A stretch of DNA of 64,000 bases, taken from DASUNQ01 sp035536455 (lineage in GTDB: Bacteria; Acidobacteriota; Thermoanaerobaculia; Multivoradales; UBA5704). The position numbers were made by a program, and so were the translations under genes. The stretch is taken from positions 1 to 64,000 of the forward strand of contig DATLOC010000030.1 of assembly GCA_035536455.1 (NCBI GenBank). The letters are read 5' to 3'. Positions 33,987 through 41,773 of this stretch are shown one piece after another. Within the stretch, counting starts at the first letter, position 1; every line of letters begins with the position of its first letter. The notes under the pieces were generated by a model that was not told where the DNA came from, did no database searches, and worked only from the letters and a program-made list of their open reading frames with translations.

Positions 33987-36197
33987 TCACAGCCCGAGCG
34001 CCAGCGGCAGCGCCGTCGTCCAGATGCGGTGGAGGTCGGCGACCGGGGCGGTGAGGCGATCGCCGCCAGTCTGGAGGTCGAGCGCCTCGCCGCCGACCTC
34101 GCCGATCTCCTCGGCGGGCACGCCGGCCTCCTCGGCCGCCCGCAGCACCCGCTCCAGCGACGCCGGCTTGCAGGCCGCGATGGCCCGCGCCTGGGTCTCG
34201 GAGAAGAGGTCGGCGCCTTCGAGCCCCACCCGCAGGACGGCACCCAGCCCGCCGCCCATCGCCGCTTCGGCGAGCGCCACGGCGAGGCCGCCCTCCGAGA
34301 GGTCGTGGGCGGTGCTCAGGCAGCCGTCGGCGATGAGCTTGCGCAGCAGCCCCGCCAGCCGCGCCTCGGCGTCGAGGTCCACCGCCGGCGGCCGCCCCTG
34401 CTCGATGCCGTAGAGGAGGCGCAGGTAGGCCGAGCCGCCGTGCTCGCTCCGGTCGCGCCCCAGGAGCACCACCCGGTCGCCGGCGCGCCGGAACCAGGAC
34501 GCCGGGACGTTGCCGAGCTTCTCGATCGTCCCCACCGCCGCCACGGTCGGCGTCGGGTGGATCGAGCGCCCCTCGGTCTCGTTGTAGAGCGAGACATTGC
34601 CCGAGACGACCGGCACGCCGAGCGCGCGGCAGGCCTCGGCCATGCCGCGCACCGCCTCGCGGAGCTGCCAGGAGACCTCGGAGTTCTCGGGGTTGCCGAA
34701 GTTGAGGCAGTCGGTGAGCCCCACGGGGTCGGCGCCGGCGCAAGCCAGGTTGCGCACCGCCTCGGCCACCGCCTGGGCGCCGCCGCGGCGCGGGTCGAGC
34801 GCGCAGTAGACCGGGTTGACGTCGGAGGTCAGCGCGAGGCCCGCGGGCGTGCCTTTCAGGAGCAGCACCGCCGCGTCGCCGCCCGGGCCCATGACGGTGT
34901 TGGTGCGCACCGAGGTGTCGTACTGCCGCCAGATCCACTCCTTGCTCGCCAGCTCGGGGGTCGCGAGGAGGCGCTCCAGCGCGGCGCGCAAGTCGTCCGG
35001 CGGCGGCACCTCGGGCGGGCGCTGGCGGGCGGCGAGGTCGGCCGGCTCGGCGGCCGGGCGGCGGTAGACCGGCGCCTCTTCGGTCAGCGGCCGCACCGGC
35101 ATGTCGGCCACCGTCTCGCCGCGCCAGGAGAGGACGGCGCGGCCGTCGCCGGTGACCTCGCCGATCTTCGCCACCTCCAGGCCCCAGCGCTCGAAGATGC
35201 GCACCAGCGCCTCCTCGCGCCCGCGCTGCGCCACGACGACCATCCGCTCCTGCGACTCCGAGAGCATCATCTCGTAGGGCGTGAGCCCCGGCTCGCGCAG
35301 CGGCACGCGGTCGAGGTCGAGGCGGATGCCGGTGCCGCCGCGGCCGGCCATCTCGAAGGCCGAGCTGGTGAGCCCCGCGGCGCCCATGTCCTGGATCGCC
35401 ACGATGGCGCCGGTGCGCATCGCTTCGAGGCAGGCTTCGAGGAGGACCTTCTCGGTGAACGGGTCGCCGACCTGCACCGTCGGCCGCTTCTGCTCCGATT
35501 CGGCGTCGAAGGCCTCGGAGGCCATCGTCGCGCCGTGGATTCCGTCGCGGCCGGTGCGGCTGCCGGTGTAGAGGATCGGGTTGCCGGGGCCGGTGGCGCG
35601 GGCCCGGAAGACGCGGTCGCGCCGCGCCACGCCGAGGGCGAAGGCGTTGACCAGGATGTTGCCGTTGTAGGAGCGGTGGAAGCCGGTCTCGCCGCCCACC
35701 GTCGGCACGCCGAAGCAGTTGCCGTAGTCGCCGATGCCGCGCACCACACCGTCGACGAGCGAGCGCATGCGCGGCGCGTCGAGCTCGCCGAAGCGCAGCG
35801 AGTCGAGGCAGGCGATGGGACGGGCGCCCATGGTGAAGACGTCGCGCAGGATGCCGCCGACGCCGGTCGCCGCCCCCTGGTAGGGCTCGATGTAGCTCGG
35901 GTGGTTGTGCGACTCCATCTTGAAGACCGCCACCCAGCCGTGGCCGATGTCGACGACGCCGGCGTTCTCCCCCGGCCCCTGGAGGACGCGCGGGCCCTGC
36001 GTCGGGAACTCCTTGAGATAGACCTTCGACGACTTGTACGAGCAGTGCTCCGACCAGAGGGCGGCGGCGATCCCCAGCTCGGTGTAGTTGGGGTCGCGCC
36101 CGAGGAGGCCTCGCAGGCGGTCGTACTCCTCGTCGGAGAGGCCGTGGTCGCGCGCCAGCTCCGGCGTCACCTCCGGCTCGGCGAGCGTGATCGGCAT
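33987..36197 (-). CDS. purL: Phosphoribosylformylglycinamidine synthase, large subunit
   Basis: 736 residues, the short PurL of the three-component PurS-PurL-PurQ enzyme. 'TELGIAAALWSEHCSYKSSK' carries the conserved His, 'VDIGHGWVAVFKMESHNHPS' the ATP site, 'YGNCFGVPTVGGETGFHRSY' and 'AIQDMGAAGLTSSAFEMAGR' and 'DCLNFGNPENSEVSWQLREA' are diagnostic. It converts FGAR to FGAM with ammonia channelled from PurQ. Start ATG 36197 shares one base with the purQ stop. Last gene of the MBL-purS-purQ-purL run. Confidence 0.97.
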   Translation of the reverse strand: MPITLAEPEVTPELARDHGLSDEEYDRLRGLLGRDPNYTELGIAAALWSEHCSYKSSKVYLKEFPTQGPRVLQGPGENAGVVDIGHGWVAVFKMESHNHPSYIEPYQGAATGVGGILRDVFTMGARPIACLDSLRFGELDAPRMRSLVDGVVRGIGDYGNCFGVPTVGGETGFHRSYNGNILVNAFALGVARRDRVFRARATGPGNPILYTGSRTGRDGIHGATMASEAFDAESEQKRPTVQVGDPFTEKVLLEACLEAMRTGAIVAIQDMGAAGLTSSAFEMAGRGGTGIRLDLDRVPLREPGLTPYEMMLSESQERMVVVAQRGREEALVRIFERWGLEVAKIGEVTGDGRAVLSWRGETVADMPVRPLTEEAPVYRRPAAEPADLAARQRPPEVPPPDDLRAALERLLATPELASKEWIWRQYDTSVRTNTVMGPGGDAAVLLLKGTPAGLALTSDVNPVYCALDPRRGGAQAVAEAVRNLACAGADPVGLTDCLNFGNPENSEVSWQLREAVRGMAEACRALGVPVVSGNVSLYNETEGRSIHPTPTVAAVGTIEKLGNVPASWFRRAGDRVVLLGRDRSEHGGSAYLRLLYGIEQGRPPAVDLDAEARLAGLLRKLIADGCLSTAHDLSEGGLAVALAEAAMGGGLGAVLRVGLEGADLFSETQARAIAACKPASLERVLRAAEEAGVPAEEIGEVGGEALDLQTGGDRLTAPVADLHRIWTTALPLALGL

Positions 36198-36904
36198 TAC
36201 CTAGAAGCCCCCACCGCCACCGCGCTCTCGACCACCCCGGCCAGCAGCTCCAGCCCGTCGGCGTTGCCCAGCACCATCTCGGCGCAGCGCTCGGGGTGGG
36301 GCATCATGCCGAGGACGTTGCCGCGCACGTTGACGATGCCGGCGATCGCCCGCGCCGAGCCGTTGGGGTTCCACTCGTCGGAGCGCGCGCCGTCCGGCGC
36401 CACGTAGCGGAAGACCACCTGTCCGGCCGCCTCGAGCTGGTCGAGCGCCGCCGGGCCGTCCTCGTAGTTCCCCTCGCCGTGGGCGATCGGCATGCGCACG
36501 ACCTGGCCTTGCTTGAAGCGGCGGGTGAAGGGGAGGTCGGTGCGCTCGACCTTGAGGTACACGTCGCGGCAGAGGAAGCGGAGGTCCTTGTTACGGCGCA
36601 TGGCGCCGGGGAGGAGGCCGGCTTCGAGGAGCACCTGGAAGCCGTTGCAGATCCCGAGCACCAGCCCGCCCGCCTCGGCGTGCTTCTTGACCGCCGCCAT
36701 GACCGGCGAGAGCGCGGCCAGGGCGCCGGCGCGCAGGTAGTCGCCGTAGGCGAAGCCGCCGGGCAGGACCACCAGCTCGCACCCCTTGACCGTCTCCTCC
36801 TGGTGCCAGAGGAAGACCGCCTCCTGCCCGAGGACGTGCTTGAGCACGTGGTAGACGTCGTGATCGCAGTTGCTGCCGGGGAAGACGACGACGCCGCTCT
36901 TCAT
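36197..36904 (-). CDS. purQ: Phosphoribosylformylglycinamidine synthase, glutaminase subunit
   Basis: 235 residues of class I glutamine amidotransferase type: 'SGVVVFPGSNCDHDVYHVLK', 'LVVLPGGFAYGDYLRAGALA', 'LVLGICNGFQVLLEAGLLPG' with the nucleophile Cys, 'MPIAHGEGNYEDGP' and 'VLGMMPHPERCAE' with catalytic His/Glu. It frees ammonia from glutamine for PurL. ATG 36904 lies in an ATGA overlap with the end of purS, so the three genes are translationally coupled. Confidence 0.97.
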   Translation of the reverse strand: MKSGVVVFPGSNCDHDVYHVLKHVLGQEAVFLWHQEETVKGCELVVLPGGFAYGDYLRAGALAALSPVMAAVKKHAEAGGLVLGICNGFQVLLEAGLLPGAMRRNKDLRFLCRDVYLKVERTDLPFTRRFKQGQVVRMPIAHGEGNYEDGPAALDQLEAAGQVVFRYVAPDGARSDEWNPNGSARAIAGIVNVRGNVLGMMPHPERCAEMVLGNADGLELLAGVVESAVAVGASR

Positions 36905-37182
36905 GGGAACGGGTCTCCGACCGCCGCGGACGCGGGCGCGGCGGGCGTCAGCTCGACGGCGTACTCCTCGACGACGGTGTTGGCGAGGAGCTTCTCGCAC
37001 ATCCGGCGCAGCAGGCGCTCGGCCTCGGCCGGGTCGTCGGTCGAGAGGCGGATGTCGAAGCTCTTGCCGGCGCGCACGTCCTCGACGCCGTCAATCCCAA
37101 TACGGGAGAGAGCGCTGCAGATCGCCTTGCCCTGCGGGTCCAGGATCTCGCGGCGCGGGTAGACCGTGACTCGTGCCTTCAA
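36901..37182 (-). CDS. purS: Phosphoribosylformylglycinamidine synthase, PurS subunit (TTG start)
   Basis: 93 residues: 'KARVTVYPRREILDPQGKAI', 'LSRIGIDGVEDVRAGKSFDI' and 'AERLLRRMCEKLLANTVVEE' match PurS, the small dimeric bridge between PurQ and PurL. The start is TTG at 37182 with GGAGG five bases before it. That ribosome site and the first ~31 codons lie inside the 3' end of the upstream MBL gene in another frame. The C-terminal ~12 residues after 'YAVELTPAAP' are an extension beyond the usual length. Confidence 0.93.
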   Translation of the reverse strand: MKARVTVYPRREILDPQGKAICSALSRIGIDGVEDVRAGKSFDIRLSTDDPAEAERLLRRMCEKLLANTVVEEYAVELTPAAPASAAVGDPFP

Positions 37183-37963
37183 AGCTCACCTCCATCCAGG
37201 GGGTGGGACGGGCTTGGCAGGTGATCTCCACCCGGGCGCGGGAGCCGGCGCGCGCCAGCGCCTCCGAGACCACCGCCGCCGCCAGCGCCGGCAGGTTGTT
37301 GGTGCGCGACAGGTGGTAGGGCGCGACCCAGCGCAGCCGGTCGCAGAGCAGCTCCGGCAGGCCGTCCGCCGCGTCGCCGTTCGACAGGTGCCCGTGGCGG
37401 CCGGCGACGCGCTGCTTGAGCGGCCAGGGGTAGGGGCCGTTGCGCAGCATGTCGAGGTCGTGGTTGGTCTCGAGGAGCAGGACGTCGAGGTCGCGCAGCC
37501 GCCCCCAGGCGAGCTGGCTGCGGGTGCCGAGGTCGGCGACCAGGCCGACACGGCAGCCGTCGCCGTCCTCGACGACGATCCCGATCGGCTCGCGCGCGTC
37601 GTGCGGCACGGCGAAGGCCTCGAGCCGGAAGCCGGCGGCCTCGCACGGCTCGCCGGAGCGGATGACGACGACCGGCCGCTCGGGGTCGTCGTCGGGGAGC
37701 GGGGCGCCCTGGAGAGTGCCGGCGGTGGCGTAGACCGGCAGGCCGTGGCGGGCGGCGAAGCGCTCGGCGCCGCGGGCGTGATCGACGTGCTCGTGGGTGA
37801 GGACCAGGGCGTGGAGATCGGAGCCGGCGAGGCCGACCAGCTCGAGCCGCCGCTCCAGCTCGCGGCAGGAGAAGCCGGCGTCGATCAGGATGCGCCGCCC
37901 GCCGCTCCCTTCGACCACCACGGCGTTGCCGCCGCTCCCCGACCCGAGCACCGCTACACGCAT
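37091..37963 (-). CDS. MBL-fold metallohydrolase, WalJ/YycJ-like
   Basis: 290 residues. 'MRVAVLGSGSGGNAVVVEGS', 'ILIDAGFSCRELERRLELVG', 'HALVLTHEHVDHARGAERFA' (HxHxDH motif), 'LEAFAVPHDAREPIGIVVED', 'DVLLLETNHDLDMLRNGPYP' and 'GRHGHLSNGDAADGLPELLC' are the WalJ/YycJ family line, thought to be a nuclease involved in DNA or wall-linked functions. The natural domain should end near 'PTPWMEV'; the reading frame then continues ~30 residues into purS, giving a 92-base same-strand overlap. It is the promoter-proximal gene of the purSQL run. Confidence 0.85.
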   Translation of the reverse strand: MRVAVLGSGSGGNAVVVEGSGGRRILIDAGFSCRELERRLELVGLAGSDLHALVLTHEHVDHARGAERFAARHGLPVYATAGTLQGAPLPDDDPERPVVVIRSGEPCEAAGFRLEAFAVPHDAREPIGIVVEDGDGCRVGLVADLGTRSQLAWGRLRDLDVLLLETNHDLDMLRNGPYPWPLKQRVAGRHGHLSNGDAADGLPELLCDRLRWVAPYHLSRTNNLPALAAAVVSEALARAGSRARVEITCQARPTPWMEVSFEGTSHGLPAPRDPGPAGQGDLQRSLPYWD

Positions 37964-38070
37964 GGCGGGGACGGCAAGTGCCTGGGGCGGTGGCGCGGCA
38001 TGAGAGGTGGCGCGGGGGCCTCGCTTCGGAGACGCCAAGGGTAGCACCGGCCGGGCGTGATGTCACTGCA

Positions 38071-38106
38071 CCCCTTGTGGGCAGGGCGGGGCCTGGCCAC
38101 AAGGGG
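38071..38106. promoter_or_regulatory. Strong inverted repeat upstream of the HTH gene
   Basis: CCCCTTGTGG (38071-38080) and CCACAAGGGG (38097-38106) are perfect reverse complements; pairing can continue inward (CAGG/CCTG after one mismatch) leaving a GCGGGG loop. It lies between divergent genes, 20 bases before the HTH gene ATG and ~110 bases from the MBL gene start. It is either an operator for the HTH protein or a hairpin in its leader. Confidence 0.5.
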
Positions 38107-38126
38107 TGGTAGACTTCGGCCGATCC

Positions 38127-38546
38127 ATGAGCGCCAAGGATCTCCAGAACTTCCGCTACCTGCTGGTTCGGCTCGTCAACGCCGAGCGCTGGCCGCAGCG
38201 GCGGCTGGAGGGGCGCCTCGGCCTCGGGCACAAGAACCTCCAGAAGCTCCTCGACGGCACGATGGAGGTGCGGCTGCGCCACATCCTGGCGGTCGCCGAA
38301 TGGCTCGGCGTCCGCCCGGGCGAGCTCGTCGACCTCGGCTGCCCCGAGACCGCCGCCGCCGCCCGCCGCAAGGTTCACGATGTCCTGGCGCCGGGCCGCG
38401 AGGCCATCGAAGCGGGCATCGCCCAGAAGGGGGCGGGGGAAGCGGGGGGCGACCTGGAGGCGATGATCGCGAAGGTCGTCCGCCAGGTCATCGAGCAGCG
38501 CGGGCCGGGGCGAGGCGAAGAACCCCCGGGCGGCGAGCCCGAGTAA
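38127..38546 (+). CDS. Xre-like HTH DNA-binding protein
   Basis: 139 residues. Residues ~8-70 form a Cro/CI-type helix-turn-helix: 'LLVRLVNAERWPQRRLEGRL', 'GLGHKNLQKLLDGTMEVRLR' and 'HILAVAEWLGVRPGELVDLG'. A helical middle ('LEAMIAKVVRQVIEQRG') could dimerise and the tail is Pro/Gly/Glu-rich. ATG 38127 gives the natural MSAKDLQNF start. No toxin partner is adjacent. It sits between a 36-bp inverted repeat upstream and a 21-bp-phased motif array directly downstream, and is the obvious candidate to bind one or both. Confidence 0.75.
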   Translation: MSAKDLQNFRYLLVRLVNAERWPQRRLEGRLGLGHKNLQKLLDGTMEVRLRHILAVAEWLGVRPGELVDLGCPETAAAARRKVHDVLAPGREAIEAGIAQKGAGEAGGDLEAMIAKVVRQVIEQRGPGRGEEPPGGEPE

Positions 38547-38573
38547 ACCCCCTGCGGCCGCGGGAGAACGTCC

Positions 38574-39140
38574 CGGTCCGAAAACACTCCGCCCCGGTCC
38601 GAAGGGAACACACCCCGCAGCCTTCCCCAAGGGGGGACGGTCCGAAGTTGGACCGGGAAAGCGGCCCGGGCGATGGTTTTGGTCCGAAAATCTTCCGATT
38701 CGGTCCGATTTTGTGACGGGAACGGCCCGCGGGCGGCTTCCCTCGTGTCCGAAACAGTCGCCCTCGCTCCGAGAACGTGACCTCCCGTCCTGAGATCGGA
38801 CGGTACGGTCCGATTCCCCTATGATACGGTCCGAAAGTAGGACAACACGGTCCGATTTTCTACCAACTTCTCTGCGCCAACACGGTTGTCCGTCTCGTTT
38901 TGGTACTTCTCGGTCCGAAAGTAGTACCGATAATGACTGGCGGAGCCCAAGACGCCTTGCCGAACCGGCGTCCACCTGCCGCGAGCGGGTGAAACGGTCC
39001 GAAACCAGGACGATACGGTCCGAAGATGGAGAAACTCGGTCCGAAGATCGTCCAATCCCGTCCGAAAACTTCTGCCCGCCTCGTGGGGGACCTCTCAGCG
39101 GTCCGAAAGGTGTCCCACCCGGTCCGCTCCCTTTCCGAAC
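38574..39140. repeat. Phased array: CGGTCCG motifs on a 21-bp pitch (~27 units)
   Basis: Exact CGGTCCG occurs at 38574, 38595, 38638, 38701, 38806, 38827, 38848, 38911, 38995, 39016, 39037, 39099 and 39120; one-mismatch forms are at 38680 and 39058, weaker ones at 38745, 38765, 38785 and 38890. Nearly every interval is 21 or a multiple of 21 (21, 42, 63, 84, 105; slips of 1-2 at a few points). The core is usually followed by AA(A/G) or ATT; the remaining ~11 bases of each unit are not conserved. All cores point the same way. The ~660-base gap between 38546 and 39205 is otherwise without a gene I can support. Confidence 0.85.
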
Positions 39141-39204
39141 GGGAACGGAACGCCTAAATCGTTGCAAATACGCCACCTGCGCCCTGAAATGATAGAGTCC
39201 AGGC

Positions 39205-39474
39205 ATGGCACCGAGGCACGGCTTCCCGGCCGCGAGCCAACGCCGTTTCCCGCTGGACACTCCCGAAGACGAGCTGATCGCGCAGCAGGTCGAGGATGCC
39301 CAGGCCGCGACGCCGGCCCAGAGGATGGCCGCCGCCATCTCACTCCTCGACGCCGTCTACCGCCTCTGGCAGACCCGAGGGCTCGCCGATGACCGCGGAC
39401 TTTGCCGATTTCCTGGCTGCGTCCAGGAACGAAGGCCTGGTCTTCTCCGTCTTCCCCAGCCGCGCAGCGCGTAG
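39205..39474 (+). CDS. Small protein, possible antitoxin-type partner, 3' end doubtful
   Basis: 89 residues as read: 'RRFPLDTPEDELIAQQVEDA', then 'QRMAAAISLLDAVYRLWQTR'. The helical N-terminal ~60 residues look like the small protein that precedes nucleotidyltransferase genes in TA-like pairs. After 'GLADDRG' the sequence becomes Arg/Pro/Cys-rich and unconvincing, just where a second ATG-started frame (39389) begins. I suspect that the true stop has been lost by a small deletion or frameshift. Function not known. Confidence 0.4.
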   Translation: MAPRHGFPAASQRRFPLDTPEDELIAQQVEDAQAATPAQRMAAAISLLDAVYRLWQTRGLADDRGLCRFPGCVQERRPGLLRLPQPRSA

Positions 39475-39595
39475 GTGGGTGCTCTGGCTTGGGGTTCAGG
39501 CTCCGCCAGTTCCTTGGCTCGGCCGATTGCTTCCAACCTCGGGCTTGCTCCAGACAGCAGCCCCCTTCCCCAGAACACCCCCAAGGCGCTGCTAG
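39389..39595 (+). pseudogene. Possible remnant of a nucleotidyltransferase-type gene at the island edge
   Basis: The frame starts 'MTADFADFLAASRNEGLVFS', which resembles the first strand-helix of small nucleotidyltransferase genes that read FxxFLxxLnxxgVrYlvvGg. The family's G-G/S and DxD motifs never follow; the sequence degenerates to Pro/Leu-rich residues and stops at 39595. This would be a 5' stump left when the island inserted. The identification rests on about 20 residues and is tentative. Confidence 0.3.
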
Positions 39596-39676
39596 ACTCG
39601 CGGCCCCAAAGGGGACCTGAGCACCTCCCACATGCCTATCGACCCACGACCGGGATCGCACCGAAGCCCCGTGGCA

Positions 39677-39682
39677 TAAAAT
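39677..39682 (+). promoter_or_regulatory. Probable -10 of the island operon
   Basis: TAAAAT within CATAAAATAGACGG lies 33 bases before the first island gene (ATG 39716). It is the most AT-rich word in the ~120 bases ahead of the operon. A -35 is not clear. The 39596-39715 gap holds nothing else that I can identify. Confidence 0.4.
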
Positions 39683-39715
39683 AGACGGACCAACGAAAGA
39701 GGGATAGCTCTCACT

Positions 39716-40201
39716 ATGGCCACATTCAGCCAAGCCGGCCCAGTCACGTTCGAGGCTGCGCAGGCGATGGTCGCCAGCGACGCGTCACTCCGTGCCGCGC
39801 TCGACCGCGTCAGCCAACTCGACTTCACCTTGCTCAAGCGGAAGCTGATCGAAGAGCATGGCTGGACGTCCGAGCTTTGTGAGGACGTTGAGTTGCTCTA
39901 CCGCCAGTTTCTGGCGTTGAACGCCCGTTACCCGGACCAGAAGATCTGTCCCACCGGACCCATCGACACATTCTGGCACGCCCACATCCTGGATACGCGT
40001 GCTTACGCTCGTGATTGCGACCTCGTTTTCGGCTATTACTTGCATCATTTCCCCTACTTCGGCATGCGTGGACCCGACGACCAGGCTGCGCTTGAGGAGG
40101 CGTTCCGCAAGTCTGTCGAGATGTTCATCATTCATTTCGGCATCGATCCAACCGGCGGAGACATCCTGGCACGCGGCTGTTCGTCACAGCGATGCCCCTG
40201 A
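39716..40201 (+). CDS. GRDP-like 'FWHxHxxD' protein with Cys-containing tail
   Basis: 161 residues. The central block 'LDFTLLKRKLIEEHGWTSEL', 'LLYRQFLALNARYPDQKICP', 'TGPIDTFWHAHILDTRAYAR', 'DCDLVFGYYLHHFPYFGMRG' matches the glycine-rich-domain-containing-protein-like family (DxxWHxHxxxTxxY...dc...G..lhH.P), with conserved Trp/His/Asp residues that could form a metal site. The last residues 'DILARGCSSQRCP' add two Cys after the folded domain. Bacterial relatives with Cys/Gly-rich tails exist, so the tail may be a modification substrate; that is inference. First gene of the operon; its stop overlaps the methyltransferase start by ten bases. Confidence 0.65.
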   Translation: MATFSQAGPVTFEAAQAMVASDASLRAALDRVSQLDFTLLKRKLIEEHGWTSELCEDVELLYRQFLALNARYPDQKICPTGPIDTFWHAHILDTRAYARDCDLVFGYYLHHFPYFGMRGPDDQAALEEAFRKSVEMFIIHFGIDPTGGDILARGCSSQRCP

Positions 40202-40917
40202 AGGATGCCGAGCTCGAGCGCACAGCCTTCTTTGGCGATCCCGCGCTCGACAACGATCTACCGAGGGTCAACAAAGCATTCTGGTCCTCGTTGATCAGAC
40301 ACATTGAGCGGGACTGCGACTCACCTCCGCGCGTAATCCTTGACATCGGGTGTCACGCTGGTGGTCTCCTCCATGAGCTGAGCCGCCGATTTGCTCCCAT
40401 CGAGCTGCTTGGGATCGAGCCTCTCGCCGCGCTTCGCGTGGCCGCTTCCAGGCGGCTCGACGGCGCCGCCGCAACCGTGAGGCTTCTCGATACATTGGAG
40501 TGGGAGCTAATTCCAACTGGCACCATCGAGCTGATTACCAGCCATGAAGTTCTGTACCTCGAACCTGACGTGCGCGACCTCATGAAGCGTATACGCAGAG
40601 TTCTCGCGCCTGGCGGCGCCGCCTATGTAGTACTTGGTTGTCACGCCGAGAACCCTTTATGGCATATTTGGAAGACGAAATTGATCGCAGCCGGACAGCG
40701 CGTGTATGACCACATGCCAGTCGAAATCATGGAGGCCGCGTCATCTGCGGGTCTCTTGCCCTCAGTGCAGCCACTTCGATGTTCGGGGTGGGTGACGTAC
40801 GACCCACTTCGAGCGGACTTTCGATACCCTGATGTGCGAACGATGTTTGACCACCACTTTCGGTACAAGCTGATCTTCCGCTTGCGTATCGCCCATGACC
40901 GCACAGCCACTTCCTGA
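40192..40917 (+). CDS. Class I SAM-dependent methyltransferase
   Basis: 241 residues. Motif I 'VILDIGCHAGGLLHELSRRF' (residue ~48), acidic end of strand 2 'IELLGIEPLAALRVA', motif post-I/II 'ELITSHEVLYLEPDVRDLMK' and 'RVLAPGGAAYVVLGCHAENP' give a complete Rossmann methyltransferase. The C-terminal ~80 residues ('YDHMPVEIMEAASSAGLLPS') are the substrate-side helices. Substrate unknown. It overlaps both neighbours and so is expected to be made in step with the GRDP-like protein and the oxygenase. Confidence 0.8.
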   Translation: MPLKDAELERTAFFGDPALDNDLPRVNKAFWSSLIRHIERDCDSPPRVILDIGCHAGGLLHELSRRFAPIELLGIEPLAALRVAASRRLDGAAATVRLLDTLEWELIPTGTIELITSHEVLYLEPDVRDLMKRIRRVLAPGGAAYVVLGCHAENPLWHIWKTKLIAAGQRVYDHMPVEIMEAASSAGLLPSVQPLRCSGWVTYDPLRADFRYPDVRTMFDHHFRYKLIFRLRIAHDRTATS

Positions 40918-41773
40918 AGAGACAGTCGATCCATCGCTCAAGCAGGGCATTGACGCGGTGGCGAGGTCGTTCGTCTCCGTCGAGGCGGCAGAAGTGACGG
41001 CGTTAGCAGGCGATATTGCTGCGCCCCTGAGTGGCAATCAGCATTGGAGCGCCTTCTGCGGCCTCGTGAGCGCGACGATCCATCGTCGCGGCTACGTTGT
41101 GGTGCGCGGCCTCGAGGCCGACGAGGGACGGTCATTGCTGATCGTCAGTACCGCTCTGGGCGCTGCCTTCAGCGAGTACCAATCACGACGGATTGTGAAG
41201 CGCTTCCGGATGTCGCCGTGGACGACTGAACTCTCGCATACGATGCGCGCCGGCGACTTCCATACTGACGGCAATGTCTCGATAATTCCGCCGGTCGGCA
41301 CAGCGATGCAGTGCGAGCGTGAAGACCCAGGTGGCCCTGAATACGCGGGTCAGCGTGTCGCGTATTTGCCGGAGCTTCTGAAGCGTCTCGCGTCCGGGAC
41401 GAGCGAGGACACCAGGGCGTTGGCGTTCTTGACGGAAGCCGAAGCTGCGATGGCCCATGAGCGCTCGCCTGAGGTCTGGCGAGGACGTCTCGTTCAGAAC
41501 GACATGATCAGGTACCATCCCCACAGCCTTCGCGTCGCTCGCAAGCGGCTCAACAAGGAATCCCGAGAGCTCGAATCGCTAATCGCCGCAATTCACCGTG
41601 CCGCGATGGCAGTTTCCGTGCCGTTTCATACCCGTGCGGGCGACATATTGCTCGTATCGAACCGAACTGCGTTGCACTACCGCGGCGCGTGCTCTGTACG
41701 ATTTACTCGGTTCCCGACAGAGTTTGACTCGCGTTCGCTACTTGTTCTGCATCTGAAGGAACATGCGGCGTGA
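40895..41773 (+). CDS. TauD/TfdA-like Fe(II)/2-oxoglutarate dioxygenase
   Basis: 292 residues. 'RGYVVVRGLEADEGRSLLIV' is the N-terminal strand of the TauD-like jelly roll, 'MRAGDFHTDGNVSIIPPVGT' provides the HxD iron ligands (His ~123), and 'SNRTALHYRGACSVRFTRFP' the distal His (~261) and the Arg that holds 2-oxoglutarate. It should hydroxylate, desaturate or otherwise oxidise a substrate using O2. Start ATG overlaps the methyltransferase by 23 bases. A second, only distantly similar TauD-like enzyme ends the operon. Confidence 0.8.
   Translation: MTAQPLPEETVDPSLKQGIDAVARSFVSVEAAEVTALAGDIAAPLSGNQHWSAFCGLVSATIHRRGYVVVRGLEADEGRSLLIVSTALGAAFSEYQSRRIVKRFRMSPWTTELSHTMRAGDFHTDGNVSIIPPVGTAMQCEREDPGGPEYAGQRVAYLPELLKRLASGTSEDTRALAFLTEAEAAMAHERSPEVWRGRLVQNDMIRYHPHSLRVARKRLNKESRELESLIAAIHRAAMAVSVPFHTRAGDILLVSNRTALHYRGACSVRFTRFPTEFDSRSLLVLHLKEHAA

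Noticed and set aside
38574..39140. CRISPR array
   Set aside because: The conserved part is only 7-10 bases, the pitch is 21, many units are degenerate and no cas gene is present.
38821..39192. A protein made of RSExRTx heptapeptides encoded by the 21-bp array
   Set aside because: The phase slips by 1-2 bases between units, stops interrupt the frame outside this piece, there is no ribosome site, and every frame on both strands shows similar pseudo-repeats.
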